DNA from: Nocardiopsis ganjiahuensis DSM 45031
GTDB lineage: Bacteria > Actinomycetota > Actinomycetes > Streptosporangiales > Streptosporangiaceae
Direction of reading: 5' to 3'
NCBI RefSeq assembly: GCF_000341085.1
Contig: NZ_ANBA01000009.1
Span: 310,001-374,000 of the forward strand
DNA length: 64,000 nucleotides
Part shown: positions 34,410-43,150 of the stretch, in pieces
Layout of the letters: every line of letters starts with the position of its first letter
Position numbering within the stretch: the first letter of the stretch is position 1
Notes under the pieces: model-generated
The model's input: only the letters and a program-made list of their open reading frames with translations
The model's database searches: none
What the model was told of the DNA's origin: nothing
Position numbers and translations under genes: made by a program

Positions 34410-36286
34410 CACGGCACCAGCCCTTCCACGCGGTGAGCTCGGCCGGTCTCGTTCAGCAGCAGGGCGGCGACCCCGCCGGAGACCCTCACGAGTTGCGACA
34501 CCCCTCCCCCGCTCTCCATCTCGATCCGGTTGTCCGGTCCTCTGCCCAACCGCCCGCCGTGGGGGGCCACCAGGACCTGGGCGCGGTCCTCGTACTCCGA
34601 TTCGGGATCGGGGAACAGCATCTGGCCACCCAGGGCCGCAGCCCCGCTGTCGACCGTGGTCGAGAGATAGGCACCGCCCGCCCCGACCAGTTCGGTGCGC
34701 GCACCGGAGGGGGTGACGTGATGGACCTCGGCTCCCTGGCCGGAGCGGTGGAAACGCACGGTCACCCCGTCGCCGTCGGCGGCCAGCACCTCTTCCGCGG
34801 TGAAGCCGTCCTCGGTCCCGAGCAGGTCCTCCGTGAGGTGCATGATCTCCTCGCCGGTGTCCGGGTCCAGCAGTAGGCCGAACTGGCCCGACCAGCGGCT
34901 CGGCACGACCAGCGCGTCCGCGCTCCCCTCTCCCCCGCGCCCCCGCCACGGACGCTCGGGCACGTAGGCCCCCGCCCAGTCGTCGCGCTCGTAGCTCCAC
35001 CGTTCCTGCCCGGTGCGCAGGTCGAGGGACACCACTCTGAACTCCGTGTGCGCGTCCCCTTGCCGGATGAGGCCCCAGAGGTCGCCGTGGCTCTCGGCGA
35101 ACTCGTCCCCGCTGACACAGGCGACGGCGTACACGATCGTCTCCGTGTGGACCCGGGGCGGACTGCCCTCGCAGACGTCACCCTCCTCGGGGGCCAGCCG
35201 CCGGTACCAGAGCTCCTCGCCGGACTCCCCGTCCCACGCGCTCACCCCGGCCGATCCGAGGAACTCGTCAACACCCTCACGCGAGTCCGTGTGCACTCCG
35301 ATGCCGTCCGACCACCCGAGGAGCTGACCGGTGTCCCCGTCCGGTTCCTGTTCCGGCGGCCCCGTGTACTCGCCCGCCGACTCGCCGGTGGCCAGGTCGA
35401 ACACCTCGGTGACAGGCTCCTCGGCGTCCTCCTCGGCATCATCAGGCCCGTCTTCGGAATCGGGGTCCCCCTCCGGGGTGTGGGTGACCAGCACCCACCC
35501 GTTCCCGGCCCAGACGGAGACCTCCTCCGCGGCGGGGCGCCGGTACGACCAGACCTCGGAGCCGTCGGTCCCGTCCAGGGAGACCACCCCGTCAGCGAAC
35601 GCCACCAGGGGTCCGTGGACGCCGCTCCCAATCCAGTGGATCGTGGCCGCCCCGCCCGGTTCCCAGACCCAGCCGACCTCCCGCACCCGTTCCGGGACCG
35701 GCGCCTTCTCGGGCGGGTTCTCGGCGACGACGTGGCGGACCTCGGAGCGGTCGGCGTCCCCGGGGTCCCCGGCGAGCGCGGGCGCGCCCGCCCCGACCAG
35801 GACCACGGCCAGCGCGCCCGCTCCGAAGAAGGGCAGGGAGCGGGTCCGGGGAAACAGGCGGGGCGGCCGCACGGCGGTGAGCATGAGTACCAGGCCGAGG
35901 GCCACGGAGCAGACCACGACCCCCATGCGCAGCTCGCTCGGGGCCAGGCTGCCCGGTCCTTCCGCGTCCGCCCCCAACAGGGCGCCGCCGCCCGCCGCGA
36001 GCGACACCAGGACGATCATCGGAACCAGGTAGAGCACGTACTCCCAGCCGCTCTCCGCGTCCGGGGGCTGAGCGGCGTGTGCGCGCCCCCAGCGCACCCC
36101 GAGCATCAGGAAGATCACGCCGATCGCGCAGGACCAGAACCAGCCCCAGCCGGCCGCCTCGAACAGGCCCCAGCCCCGGTCCGACCAGTGCAGGACCGCG
36201 GCCACCACCGCCAGGAACAGCGCCCCCGCGACCATGCCGGTCCCGACCCACACCAGAACGTTCTCCGTGCGCCGCTCGCGCGCCAC
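34409..36286 (-). CDS. multi-TM beta-propeller protein, paralogue B
   Basis: Protein of 625 residues, same plan as its neighbours: five hydrophobic helices to about residue 170 ('VLVWVGTGMVAGALFLAV' to 'FFGAGALAVVLVGAG'), then a propeller with 'VVSLDGTDGSEVWSYRRP' as the best conserved blade shared with C and D, and an acidic insert ('DSEDGPDDAEEDAEE'). C-terminus EGLVP. Function unknown; such propellers bind partners or sense ligands outside the cell. GTG at 36286 is chosen by alignment with the starts of C and D; an upstream GTG at 36337 is in frame. Confidence 0.78.
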   Translation of the reverse strand: MARERRTENVLVWVGTGMVAGALFLAVVAAVLHWSDRGWGLFEAAGWGWFWSCAIGVIFLMLGVRWGRAHAAQPPDAESGWEYVLYLVPMIVLVSLAAGGGALLGADAEGPGSLAPSELRMGVVVCSVALGLVLMLTAVRPPRLFPRTRSLPFFGAGALAVVLVGAGAPALAGDPGDADRSEVRHVVAENPPEKAPVPERVREVGWVWEPGGAATIHWIGSGVHGPLVAFADGVVSLDGTDGSEVWSYRRPAAEEVSVWAGNGWVLVTHTPEGDPDSEDGPDDAEEDAEEPVTEVFDLATGESAGEYTGPPEQEPDGDTGQLLGWSDGIGVHTDSREGVDEFLGSAGVSAWDGESGEELWYRRLAPEEGDVCEGSPPRVHTETIVYAVACVSGDEFAESHGDLWGLIRQGDAHTEFRVVSLDLRTGQERWSYERDDWAGAYVPERPWRGRGGEGSADALVVPSRWSGQFGLLLDPDTGEEIMHLTEDLLGTEDGFTAEEVLAADGDGVTVRFHRSGQGAEVHHVTPSGARTELVGAGGAYLSTTVDSGAAALGGQMLFPDPESEYEDRAQVLVAPHGGRLGRGPDNRIEMESGGGVSQLVRVSGGVAALLLNETGRAHRVEGLVP

Positions 36287-36376
36287 CCCGCACCGCCTAC
36301 TCCGTGTCCCCGTGACCGAAGAGCCACTCTTCGCCACGAAAAGCTAGCAGTGTCCCGGGTCCGTGCTCCGGGTGGG

Positions 36377-38077
36377 TCAGGGGACCAGACCCTCCAGGAG
36401 CTGGGAACGGTCGTCCTGGCCGACCAGCACGGCCGCGCCCGGGACCGCCAGCACGTCGAGGTCGCCCTCCCGTTCGAGCTCAAGGAGCACTCCGTCACGC
36501 CAGCGGGTCGTCTCCCCGAAAGGTGCGACCATCACCGTCTTGGAAACATCCTCCACATCGGTGCTCCGTGCGATCACCAAGGCCCCGTCGAGCAGGGCGA
36601 TCCTCTCCGAGCCGACGGTGTAGCCGAGGTAAGCCTCTTCGACCACCGCCGTGCCGGTGGTCTCCCCTGCGGCGTCCACCCGGTGGAACGTCGTCTCCAG
36701 ATGACCGGTCTCCACCGCGAAGACGGCTCTGTCAGCGTCCGCGTACGCCACCCCGATGAGGTCCTCGCTGCTCGCCAGTTCCTCCGGCGGCGCCACGAGT
36801 TCCTCCCCGGTCCCCGGGTCGAGGACGGCTGTGCGCCCCTCCGGTCCGTGCTGCACGATCACCGCCGACCCGGCCGTACCTCCCGGGGCTTTCCCCAACC
36901 GGGGCGACGGGGCCGAGGGAGGCGCCGTCCACCCGGTGCGCCAGAGTTCGGTGCCCTCGAGCGGGTCGACGGCCACGACCGCGACCTCGGTCCTGAAGTC
37001 CTCCCAGCCGAAGGGGTCCGCGGACCTGACCGACTGTTCGACGGTCTCCTCGTCCGCGACCTCCAGGCAGCCGACCACGCCCACCAGGCGGTGACCGTAG
37101 CTCTGGGTATGCGCGACCACGCAGTGGTCGGGCAGTTCCAGCAGGTCCTCCACCAGTGCGCGGCCGTGCTCGTTCATCCAACCGGTCGAGGGCACCGCGG
37201 CCTCCGAACCCTCCTCGAGGACCTCCCCGGTCCCGGCGTCCAGCACCACCGTCTCCCATACCTGCTCGCCGGAGTCGTCGGTGCCGGCCCCGTGCCTCAC
37301 GTGGACGCGGCCGTCCGCGACCCACACCTTCTCGACGCGGTCGTGGGGGCGCCGGTAGGACCACAGTTCCTCGCCGGTCCCGCCGTCCAGGGCCACGGCT
37401 CCGTCATAGAGCAGGACGAGCGGCCCGTGGCTCCCGGGGCGGACGGTGTCGACCTCGGTGCCCATCGGTGTCCGCCACTCCCAGCCCGCTTCGGAGACCT
37501 CTGCCGGGACGGGGGCGGGTTCCCCGAGCCCGTCGGCGACGTGGTGCGGTACCCAGGGGACGAGGAACCGTGCGACCAGGACTCCGGCAAGGGGCACGGC
37601 CAGCGCCCCGGCGCCGAGGAAGGGGAGCGACCTGCGGAGCGGCCTCGGGTCGGGGCCGCGCCGGCCGAGGAGCATCAGCACGCAGCCCGTCCCGACAGCG
37701 CACGCCACCAGCCACAGGTGCACGGCGAACGGTGCGGGAGTGAAGGCCCAGGGGTCGCGTGTGGTGGCCTCGAAGGCGTCCCTGGGGAAGGCGAACAGGG
37801 CCGCCAGCAGTCCGAGCCCGGCCGCCGCGCACATCCACGACACGTACCGCCCGGTTTCGGCCGCCGGCCCGCCGCGCCGCCAGGCCACCCCGCGTGCGAG
37901 CACGAGCAGGGCGATCAGGAGGGACAGGAGCCACCAGCCTCCCGTCTCCTCGGGCCGGCGTTCGCCGTCGTACGCCCAGGCCACTACGCCGGCCCACACC
38001 AGGGCTCCGACCAGCAGCCCGGCCCCGGCCCATGCCAGGGCACCTCGTCGGCGTCCTGGCTCCCTCTCCCCCGTCAC
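36377..38077 (-). CDS. multi-TM beta-propeller protein, paralogue C
   Basis: Protein of 566 residues with five N-terminal helices ('ALAWAGAGLLVGALVWAGVV', 'LLSLLIALLVLARGV' and so on) and a propeller domain. Shares with B and D the stretch 'GTGEELWSYRRPHD', the following acid-rich blades, 'ELVAPPEELASSEDLIGVAYADADRAV' (shared closely with D) and the final EGLVP. GTG at 38077 follows GGAG at good distance. It has its own conserved leader (38102-38130). Confidence 0.8.
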   Translation of the reverse strand: MTGEREPGRRRGALAWAGAGLLVGALVWAGVVAWAYDGERRPEETGGWWLLSLLIALLVLARGVAWRRGGPAAETGRYVSWMCAAAGLGLLAALFAFPRDAFEATTRDPWAFTPAPFAVHLWLVACAVGTGCVLMLLGRRGPDPRPLRRSLPFLGAGALAVPLAGVLVARFLVPWVPHHVADGLGEPAPVPAEVSEAGWEWRTPMGTEVDTVRPGSHGPLVLLYDGAVALDGGTGEELWSYRRPHDRVEKVWVADGRVHVRHGAGTDDSGEQVWETVVLDAGTGEVLEEGSEAAVPSTGWMNEHGRALVEDLLELPDHCVVAHTQSYGHRLVGVVGCLEVADEETVEQSVRSADPFGWEDFRTEVAVVAVDPLEGTELWRTGWTAPPSAPSPRLGKAPGGTAGSAVIVQHGPEGRTAVLDPGTGEELVAPPEELASSEDLIGVAYADADRAVFAVETGHLETTFHRVDAAGETTGTAVVEEAYLGYTVGSERIALLDGALVIARSTDVEDVSKTVMVAPFGETTRWRDGVLLELEREGDLDVLAVPGAAVLVGQDDRSQLLEGLVP

Positions 38078-38101
38078 CGATCCACTCCGCACCTGTCCGA
38101 T

Positions 38102-38130
38102 GTCCGACACTCCGCCGGAGAACCTAGCAG
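38102..38130 (-). promoter_or_regulatory. conserved promoter/leader of paralogue C
   Basis: A 29-base block that matches the block upstream of paralogue D with only three mismatches. Read on the minus strand it begins CTGCTAGGTTCTCC; TAGGTT is a likely -10 element. Paralogue B has a weaker version (CTGCTAGCTT) near 36340-36349. Confidence 0.5.
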
Positions 38131-38245
38131 TGCCGGAACCCACTGGAACGCGGGGCCACCCTACGGTCACCGGATCAGCTCCCCTCACGAGAGCCTTCAC
38201 CTTGGAGCGACGTGTAACCAAGTGGGCCGGGCTCCCGTCCGCAGC

Positions 38246-40000
38246 TCAGGGCACCAGGCCTACAAGGCCCGACCCTCCGTGTTCGCTGACCACGACCGCA
38301 CCGGGGACCAGCCTCAGATCCGTACGCACAGTTCCCGAGACCGGCAGGAAGGATTCCTCTCCCCACCGGGTGGTCTCCCCGAAGGGTGCGATCACCAGGT
38401 GCTCGTCCCAGTTGATGAGCAGGGACCCCTCGAACACGGCGATGCCGGAGGTACCAACGCTGTCTCTCAGATATGCCCCCTGGACCACGGCCGTGTCAGT
38501 GATCTCTCCTTCGGCATTCACCTGGTGAAACGTGGTCTGCGGTCCGGCTGAGTTCTTCCGGTCGCCGGTGTCCGTGGCGATCACGGCCCTGTCCGCGTCG
38601 GCGTACGCCACCCCGATGAGGTCCCTGCTGCTCATCAGGTCCTTCGGGAGTGCCGCGAGCTCCTCCCCGGTCCGCAGGTCAAGAACCACGGTCCGCTCCT
38701 CCGGCCCGCCTTCCACAACGAGCCGGCTCTCACCCGTGGGTCCCGAGATCAGGTCCAACCAGGGTCTCCTGACTTCGGTTTCGGTCGGCAGCGTCCACTC
38801 CTGCCGCCAGAGCTCACGGTTCGCTGCCTGGTCCACGGCAACCAGCATGGCGTCGACCTCGCCCTCCGGCCAGCCGAAGGGGTCTTCAGAGGAAATCGAC
38901 TTCTCGGTGTTCTCCGCGTCCACGTCGACGGGGCACCCGATGACAGCTGCCAGGAAGCCGTCATGCTCCTGGTAGTCGGAGGTGACGACACACTCGTCGG
39001 AAAGAGACAGCGCCTCACGCACCTGCGCACGTGGAGGCCCATTTTCCAGGTCACCCGAATCGTCCGGGCCGGTCTCAGGAGAGAGGCTGTCGGATTCCCG
39101 ACCGGTCATTTCTCCGGTCTGCTCGTCCAGTCGGACCGTCACCAGCTGTTGGGAGCCACCCCAGGTGTCTCCGGTCTCGTAACGCACGAGCACGTGGCCG
39201 TCCTCCCGCCACACGTCCGAGCCGCTGTCACGCCGGGGATCAGCGATCGGACCGTAGGGGCGCCGGTAGGACCACAGCTGCTCGCCGGTCTCGCCGTTCA
39301 GGGCCACCACCCCGCCTCGGAGGAGGACCAGCGGCCCATGGCTTCCCACCCGCACCTCGACCACGGAGGCGCCCTGCGGCGGCTGCCACTCCCAGCCGAC
39401 TCGGGAGACCTCGGCCGGGGCCGGGGCCGTCTCACCGAGCTCGTTCGCGACCCGGTGCTGTTCCCGGGGAACGACCAGGACGATCATGGCCCCGACAACG
39501 ACCACCGCCAGCGCGCCGGCGCCGAGCAGGGTCATGCTGCGTCCGAACGGCCTCGGGTTGGGGACCCGCCAGGAGAGCAGCATGAACACGGTTCCCAGAG
39601 CGAAGGCACACATCGCCAGCCACAGGTGCACGAACGGCGACAGGGTGTCGAACAGCGGCTTCGCGTCGAGGAACCCGAAGGGGTCCGCTGTGGAATAGAG
39701 CCCTAGCAGGGTAAGTCCCACCAGGGAGAACAGGATCATCCAGGACCGGTACAGCACGGTGCTGTACTCACTCACGTACACGTGCGGGTGTTCCTGCCAG
39801 CGGATCCCGAACACCAGCACGAAGAAGGTGATGGCGACCGCGGGGACCCACCAGCCGCCCACCTCCTCGAACAGCCCCTCACCGATCGCGAAACCGGTGA
39901 CCAGCGCCCACACCGCGGACCCGAGGAGCAGCCCGGCCCCGATCCACACCAACGCGCTCCGCACGCGACCGTGCTCCTTCTCCTCCGCCACCCGGGCCAC
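38246..40000 (-). CDS. multi-TM beta-propeller protein, paralogue D
   Basis: Protein of 584 residues, closest to paralogue C. Five helices ('SALVWIGAGLLLGSAVWALV', 'VPAVAITFFVLVFGIRW', 'SWMILFSLVGLTLLGLY', 'LWLAMCAFALGTVFMLL', 'LLGAGALAVVVVGAMIVLV') lead to the propeller with 'GETGEQLWSYRRPYGP' and 'DLIGVAYADADRAVI'. C-terminus GLVP. GTG at 40000 follows GGAGAG by four bases; a GTG at 40012 is also in frame. Third-position G/C is a little lower than in A-C. Confidence 0.78.
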   Translation of the reverse strand: MARVAEEKEHGRVRSALVWIGAGLLLGSAVWALVTGFAIGEGLFEEVGGWWVPAVAITFFVLVFGIRWQEHPHVYVSEYSTVLYRSWMILFSLVGLTLLGLYSTADPFGFLDAKPLFDTLSPFVHLWLAMCAFALGTVFMLLSWRVPNPRPFGRSMTLLGAGALAVVVVGAMIVLVVPREQHRVANELGETAPAPAEVSRVGWEWQPPQGASVVEVRVGSHGPLVLLRGGVVALNGETGEQLWSYRRPYGPIADPRRDSGSDVWREDGHVLVRYETGDTWGGSQQLVTVRLDEQTGEMTGRESDSLSPETGPDDSGDLENGPPRAQVREALSLSDECVVTSDYQEHDGFLAAVIGCPVDVDAENTEKSISSEDPFGWPEGEVDAMLVAVDQAANRELWRQEWTLPTETEVRRPWLDLISGPTGESRLVVEGGPEERTVVLDLRTGEELAALPKDLMSSRDLIGVAYADADRAVIATDTGDRKNSAGPQTTFHQVNAEGEITDTAVVQGAYLRDSVGTSGIAVFEGSLLINWDEHLVIAPFGETTRWGEESFLPVSGTVRTDLRLVPGAVVVSEHGGSGLVGLVP

Positions 40001-40016
40001 TTCACTCTCCACCGAC

Positions 40017-40045
40017 GTCCGACATGCCGCCGGAGAACCTAACAG
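40017..40045 (-). promoter_or_regulatory. conserved promoter/leader of paralogue D
   Basis: Counterpart of 38102-38130, three mismatches in 29 bases. The minus strand reads CTGTTAGGTTCTCC, with TAGGTT as likely -10. Shows that the leader was duplicated with the gene. Confidence 0.5.
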
Positions 40046-40106
40046 CCGGTCACTCAGGGTGAAGAAGCGGGGTTCGGTGAATGGTGACGGGGTCAGCGGC
40101 TCGGGC

Positions 40107-40805
40107 TCAGCGTGCGGCGGCGCGTTCGGTGAGCCAGGTGAAGAGGGCGGGGTCGGTGCCCATCTCGGGGTGCCACTGCACGCCGAGCACGTCGGGCACG
40201 TCCGTGTACTCCAGCGCCTCCACCGTCCCGTCCCCGGCCCAGGCGGTGGCGGTGACGTTCCGCCCCAGGTCGGCCACGGACTGGTGATGGTAGGTGGGTA
40301 CGTCGAGCCTGGTGCGGCCCAGGATCCGGGCGGTGCGGGAGTGCTCGGCGACGCTGACCGGGTGGGTGTCGAAGATCCCCGTCCGCCGGCGGTGCTCGGT
40401 GCTGCCGACCACGTCGGGCACGTGCTGGTGCAGGGTGCCGCCGCGGCAGACGTTGAGCAGCTGCATGCCCCGGCACACCCCCAGCACGGGCAGGCCCCGG
40501 GTGAGCGCCCCGGTGAGAAGGTCCGCCTCGGCGGTGTCACGGGCCGTCTGGACACCGGCGGTGTGCGTACCGGTCGGAGCGCCGTAGCGACCGGGGTCGA
40601 TGTCGCCGCCGCCGGCCAGGAGCAGCCCGTCCAGCCGGTCCAGGGCCCCGGCGATCCCGGCCACCGGCGGCAGCAGCAGGGGTACCGCCCCCGTGGCGGC
40701 GACGGAGTCGACGTAGTGGCGGGGCAGCAGGGTGGCGGGCAGGTCCCAGGCCTCGCCCCAGCGGGCCTGTTCCTCGTAGGCGGTGATCCCGACGACGGGT
40801 GGCAC
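40107..40805 (-). CDS. gamma-glutamyl-amide hydrolase, class I amidotransferase (PuuD-like)
   Basis: Peptidase C26-type protein of 232 residues. The nucleophile Cys is in 'LGVCRGMQLLN', the catalytic His-Glu pair in 'GVQWHPEMG', and the entry region 'LLLAGGGDIDPGRYG' is typical of PuuD. PuuD hydrolyses gamma-glutamyl-GABA; here it would release glutamate from a gamma-glutamylated amine product. Last gene of the run ligase, aldehyde dehydrogenase, SDR, hydrolase. ATG at 40805. Confidence 0.87.
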   Translation of the reverse strand: MPPVVGITAYEEQARWGEAWDLPATLLPRHYVDSVAATGAVPLLLPPVAGIAGALDRLDGLLLAGGGDIDPGRYGAPTGTHTAGVQTARDTAEADLLTGALTRGLPVLGVCRGMQLLNVCRGGTLHQHVPDVVGSTEHRRRTGIFDTHPVSVAEHSRTARILGRTRLDVPTYHHQSVADLGRNVTATAWAGDGTVEALEYTDVPDVLGVQWHPEMGTDPALFTWLTERAAAR

Positions 40806-40877
40806 GGGGCCGACCCCCTTTCCGGGTGCGGATGGGTTCAGGGTGCGGGTCCGGCGGACGGACAGCGGCGGTGAATC

Positions 40878-41642
40878 CTAGATCGGGGTGACGTAGGCGC
40901 CGGAGATGCCGCCGTCCACGAGGAAGTTGGACGCGGTGATGAAGGAGGCGTCGTCGCTGGCGAGGAAGGCCACGGCGGCGGCGATCTCGGTGGCCTCGGC
41001 GAAGCGCCCCAGCGGGACGTGGACCAGGCGGCGGGCAGCGCGTTCGGGGTCCTTGGCGAACAGCTCCTGGAGGAGGGGCGTGTTCACCGGCCCCGGGGAG
41101 AGCGCGTTCACGCGGATCCCCTCGCGTGCGAACTGGACGCCCAGCTCGCGGCTGAGCGCCAGCACCCCGCCCTTGCTGGCGGTGTAGGAGACCTGGGAGG
41201 TGGCGGCGCCCATGGTGGCGACGAACGACGCCGTGTTGACGATCGAGCCCCTGCCCTGTTCGCGCATGTGCGGCAGGGCGTACTTGCAGCACAGGTAGAC
41301 GGAGGTGAGGTTGACCTCCTGGACCCGCTTCCAGGCGTCGAGACCGGTGGTGAGGATGGAGTCGTCGTCGGGGGGTGAGATCCCGGCGTTGTTGAAGGCC
41401 ACGTCCACGCTGCCGTACTCGTCCTTGACCCGGGAGAACAGCGCCTCGACCTCGGACTCGTCGGTGACGTCGACCCGGACGAACCCGCCGCCGACCTCTT
41501 CGGCCACCTGCTTGCCGCCCTCCTCGTCGAGGTCCGCGGCGATGACGGTGGCGCCCTCCCGGGCCAGGCGGAGCGCGGTCGCGCGGCCGATGCCGCCCGC
41601 CGCCCCAGTGATGACGGCGACGCGGTTCTGGAAGCGGTTCAT
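40878..41642 (-). CDS. SDR-family dehydrogenase
   Basis: Classical SDR of 254 residues with all key residues: 'VITGAAGGIGRATAL' (cofactor loop TGxxxGxG), NNAGISPP, and 'SYTASKGGVLALSREL' (Tyr-x3-Lys). 'AADLDEEGG' at the end of beta 2 suggests NAD(H) preference. In this context it may oxidise the hydroxyl of gamma-glutamyl-ethanolamide to the aldehyde that the next enzyme uses; that is inference. ATG at 41642 after GGAGGAACACC. Fourteen bases downstream of the aldehyde dehydrogenase gene. Confidence 0.87.
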   Translation of the reverse strand: MNRFQNRVAVITGAAGGIGRATALRLAREGATVIAADLDEEGGKQVAEEVGGGFVRVDVTDESEVEALFSRVKDEYGSVDVAFNNAGISPPDDDSILTTGLDAWKRVQEVNLTSVYLCCKYALPHMREQGRGSIVNTASFVATMGAATSQVSYTASKGGVLALSRELGVQFAREGIRVNALSPGPVNTPLLQELFAKDPERAARRLVHVPLGRFAEATEIAAAVAFLASDDASFITASNFLVDGGISGAYVTPI

Positions 41643-41656
41643 GGTGTTCCTCCGGT

Positions 41657-43057
41657 TCAGGTGTCGTCGGACAGGAAGACGGTCTTGGTCTCGGTGAACG
41701 CGTCCAGAGCGTCGGGGCCGAGCTCGCGGCCGATGCCGGACTGCCCCATGCCGCCGAAGGGCGTCCAGTAGCGCACGGCGGAGTGCGAGTTCACCGACAG
41801 GTTCCCGGCTCGGACGGTGCGGGAGACCCGCAGGGCGCGGCCGATGTCGCGGGTCCACACCGACCCGGCCAGCCCGAACTCGGTGTCGTTGGCGATGCGC
41901 ACCGCGTCGGCCTCGGTCTCGAAGGGCAGTACGGACAGGACCGGGCCGAAGATCTCCTCGCGGAAGGCCGGCTCGGCCGGGTCCTGGGTGGCGAGCACGG
42001 TGGGCGGGAACCAGAACCCGGGCCCCTGGGGCGCGCTCCCCTGGAAGGCGACGGTGGCGCCGTCCGTGTAGGCGGCGACGCGGTCGCGCTGGGCGGCGCT
42101 GATCAGCGGCCCCATGGCGGTGCCGGGGTCGCGGGGGTCGCCGACGGTGATGCCTTCCACGGCCGGGCGCAGGAGCTCCAGGAAGCGTTCGTACACGTCC
42201 TCCTGGACGAGCAGGCGGGAGCGGGCGCAGCAGTCCTGTCCGGCGTTGTCGAAGGCGGCCATGGGTGCGGCCGCCGCGGCCTTCTCCAGGTCGGCGTCCT
42301 CGAAGACGATGTTGGCGCTCTTGCCGCCGAGTTCGAGGGTGACGCGGGTGAGGTCCTCGGCCGCGGCCGCCATGACGCCCTTGCCCACCCGGTTGGAGCC
42401 GGTGAAGACGATCTTGGCGACGTCGGGGTGGCGGACCAGGCGGTCCCCGGCGACCGGTCCGGCGCCGGGCAGGATCTGGAGGACCCCCTCGGGCAGTCCC
42501 GCCTCCCGGGCGAGCCCGCCGATGCGCAGCGCGGTGAGCGGGGTGAGTTCGGCGGGTTTGACGATGACGGTGTTGCCCGCGGCCAGGGCGGGCGCGACGC
42601 CCCAGGACAGGACCGGCATGGGGAAGTTCCAGGGGACGATGACGCCGACCACGCCGAGGGGTTCGGCGAAGGTGACGCTCCAGCCGCCGGGGACGGGGAT
42701 CTGCCGACCGGTGGCGCGTTCGGGCGCGGCCGCGAAGTACGTGAACACGTCCCTGGCGTTGCCCGCCTCCCAGCGGGCCTGGCCGATCGGGTGCCCGGCG
42801 TTGCGCACCTCCAGCTGGGCGAGATCCTCTGCGTGGGCGTCGATGCGGTCGGCCAGGGCGCGCAGCAGGCGTGCGCGTTCGGCGGGCGGGGTCTCCTGCC
42901 AGTCGGGGAAGGCCGCGGCCGCGCGGGCGACGGCGGCGTCGGTCTCCGCCGCGGAGGCCAGGGGGACGGTGGCGATGACCTTCTCCGTGGTCGGGTCGAC
43001 CACCTTCTGTTCGGTCGCCCGTTCGGTCGCCGCGGTGCCGCGGTGGCTGGTGTTCAC
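41657..43057 (-). CDS. NAD(P)-dependent aldehyde dehydrogenase
   Basis: ALDH-superfamily enzyme of 466 residues. 'PWNFPMPVLSWGVAPALAAGN' is the cofactor/substrate funnel, 'VTLELGGKSANIVFEDADLE' provides the general-base Glu, and 'FDNAGQDCCARSRLLVQE' has the catalytic Cys. The C-terminal 'SVNSHSAVRYWTPFGGMGQSG' fits the betaine/aminoaldehyde branch. Proposed role: oxidation of a gamma-glutamyl aminoaldehyde. The start is GTG at 43057 (GGGAG upstream); an in-frame ATG at 43135 would nearly abut the ligase gene. Confidence 0.87.
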   Translation of the reverse strand: MNTSHRGTAATERATEQKVVDPTTEKVIATVPLASAAETDAAVARAAAAFPDWQETPPAERARLLRALADRIDAHAEDLAQLEVRNAGHPIGQARWEAGNARDVFTYFAAAPERATGRQIPVPGGWSVTFAEPLGVVGVIVPWNFPMPVLSWGVAPALAAGNTVIVKPAELTPLTALRIGGLAREAGLPEGVLQILPGAGPVAGDRLVRHPDVAKIVFTGSNRVGKGVMAAAAEDLTRVTLELGGKSANIVFEDADLEKAAAAAPMAAFDNAGQDCCARSRLLVQEDVYERFLELLRPAVEGITVGDPRDPGTAMGPLISAAQRDRVAAYTDGATVAFQGSAPQGPGFWFPPTVLATQDPAEPAFREEIFGPVLSVLPFETEADAVRIANDTEFGLAGSVWTRDIGRALRVSRTVRAGNLSVNSHSAVRYWTPFGGMGQSGIGRELGPDALDAFTETKTVFLSDDT

Positions 43058-43150
43058 GATGGGGTCACTCCCGGTACCTCGTCTGCCCTGTTTCCCTGTC
43101 GCTCCGGACCGGGTGCGGATCGGCTCCGTCCGCACCGGGGCCGGGGTGGT

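Noticed and set aside
35048..38551. 1167-residue plus-strand reading frame
   Set aside because: Antisense to paralogues B and C; composition is Arg/Pro/Gly-rich shadow.
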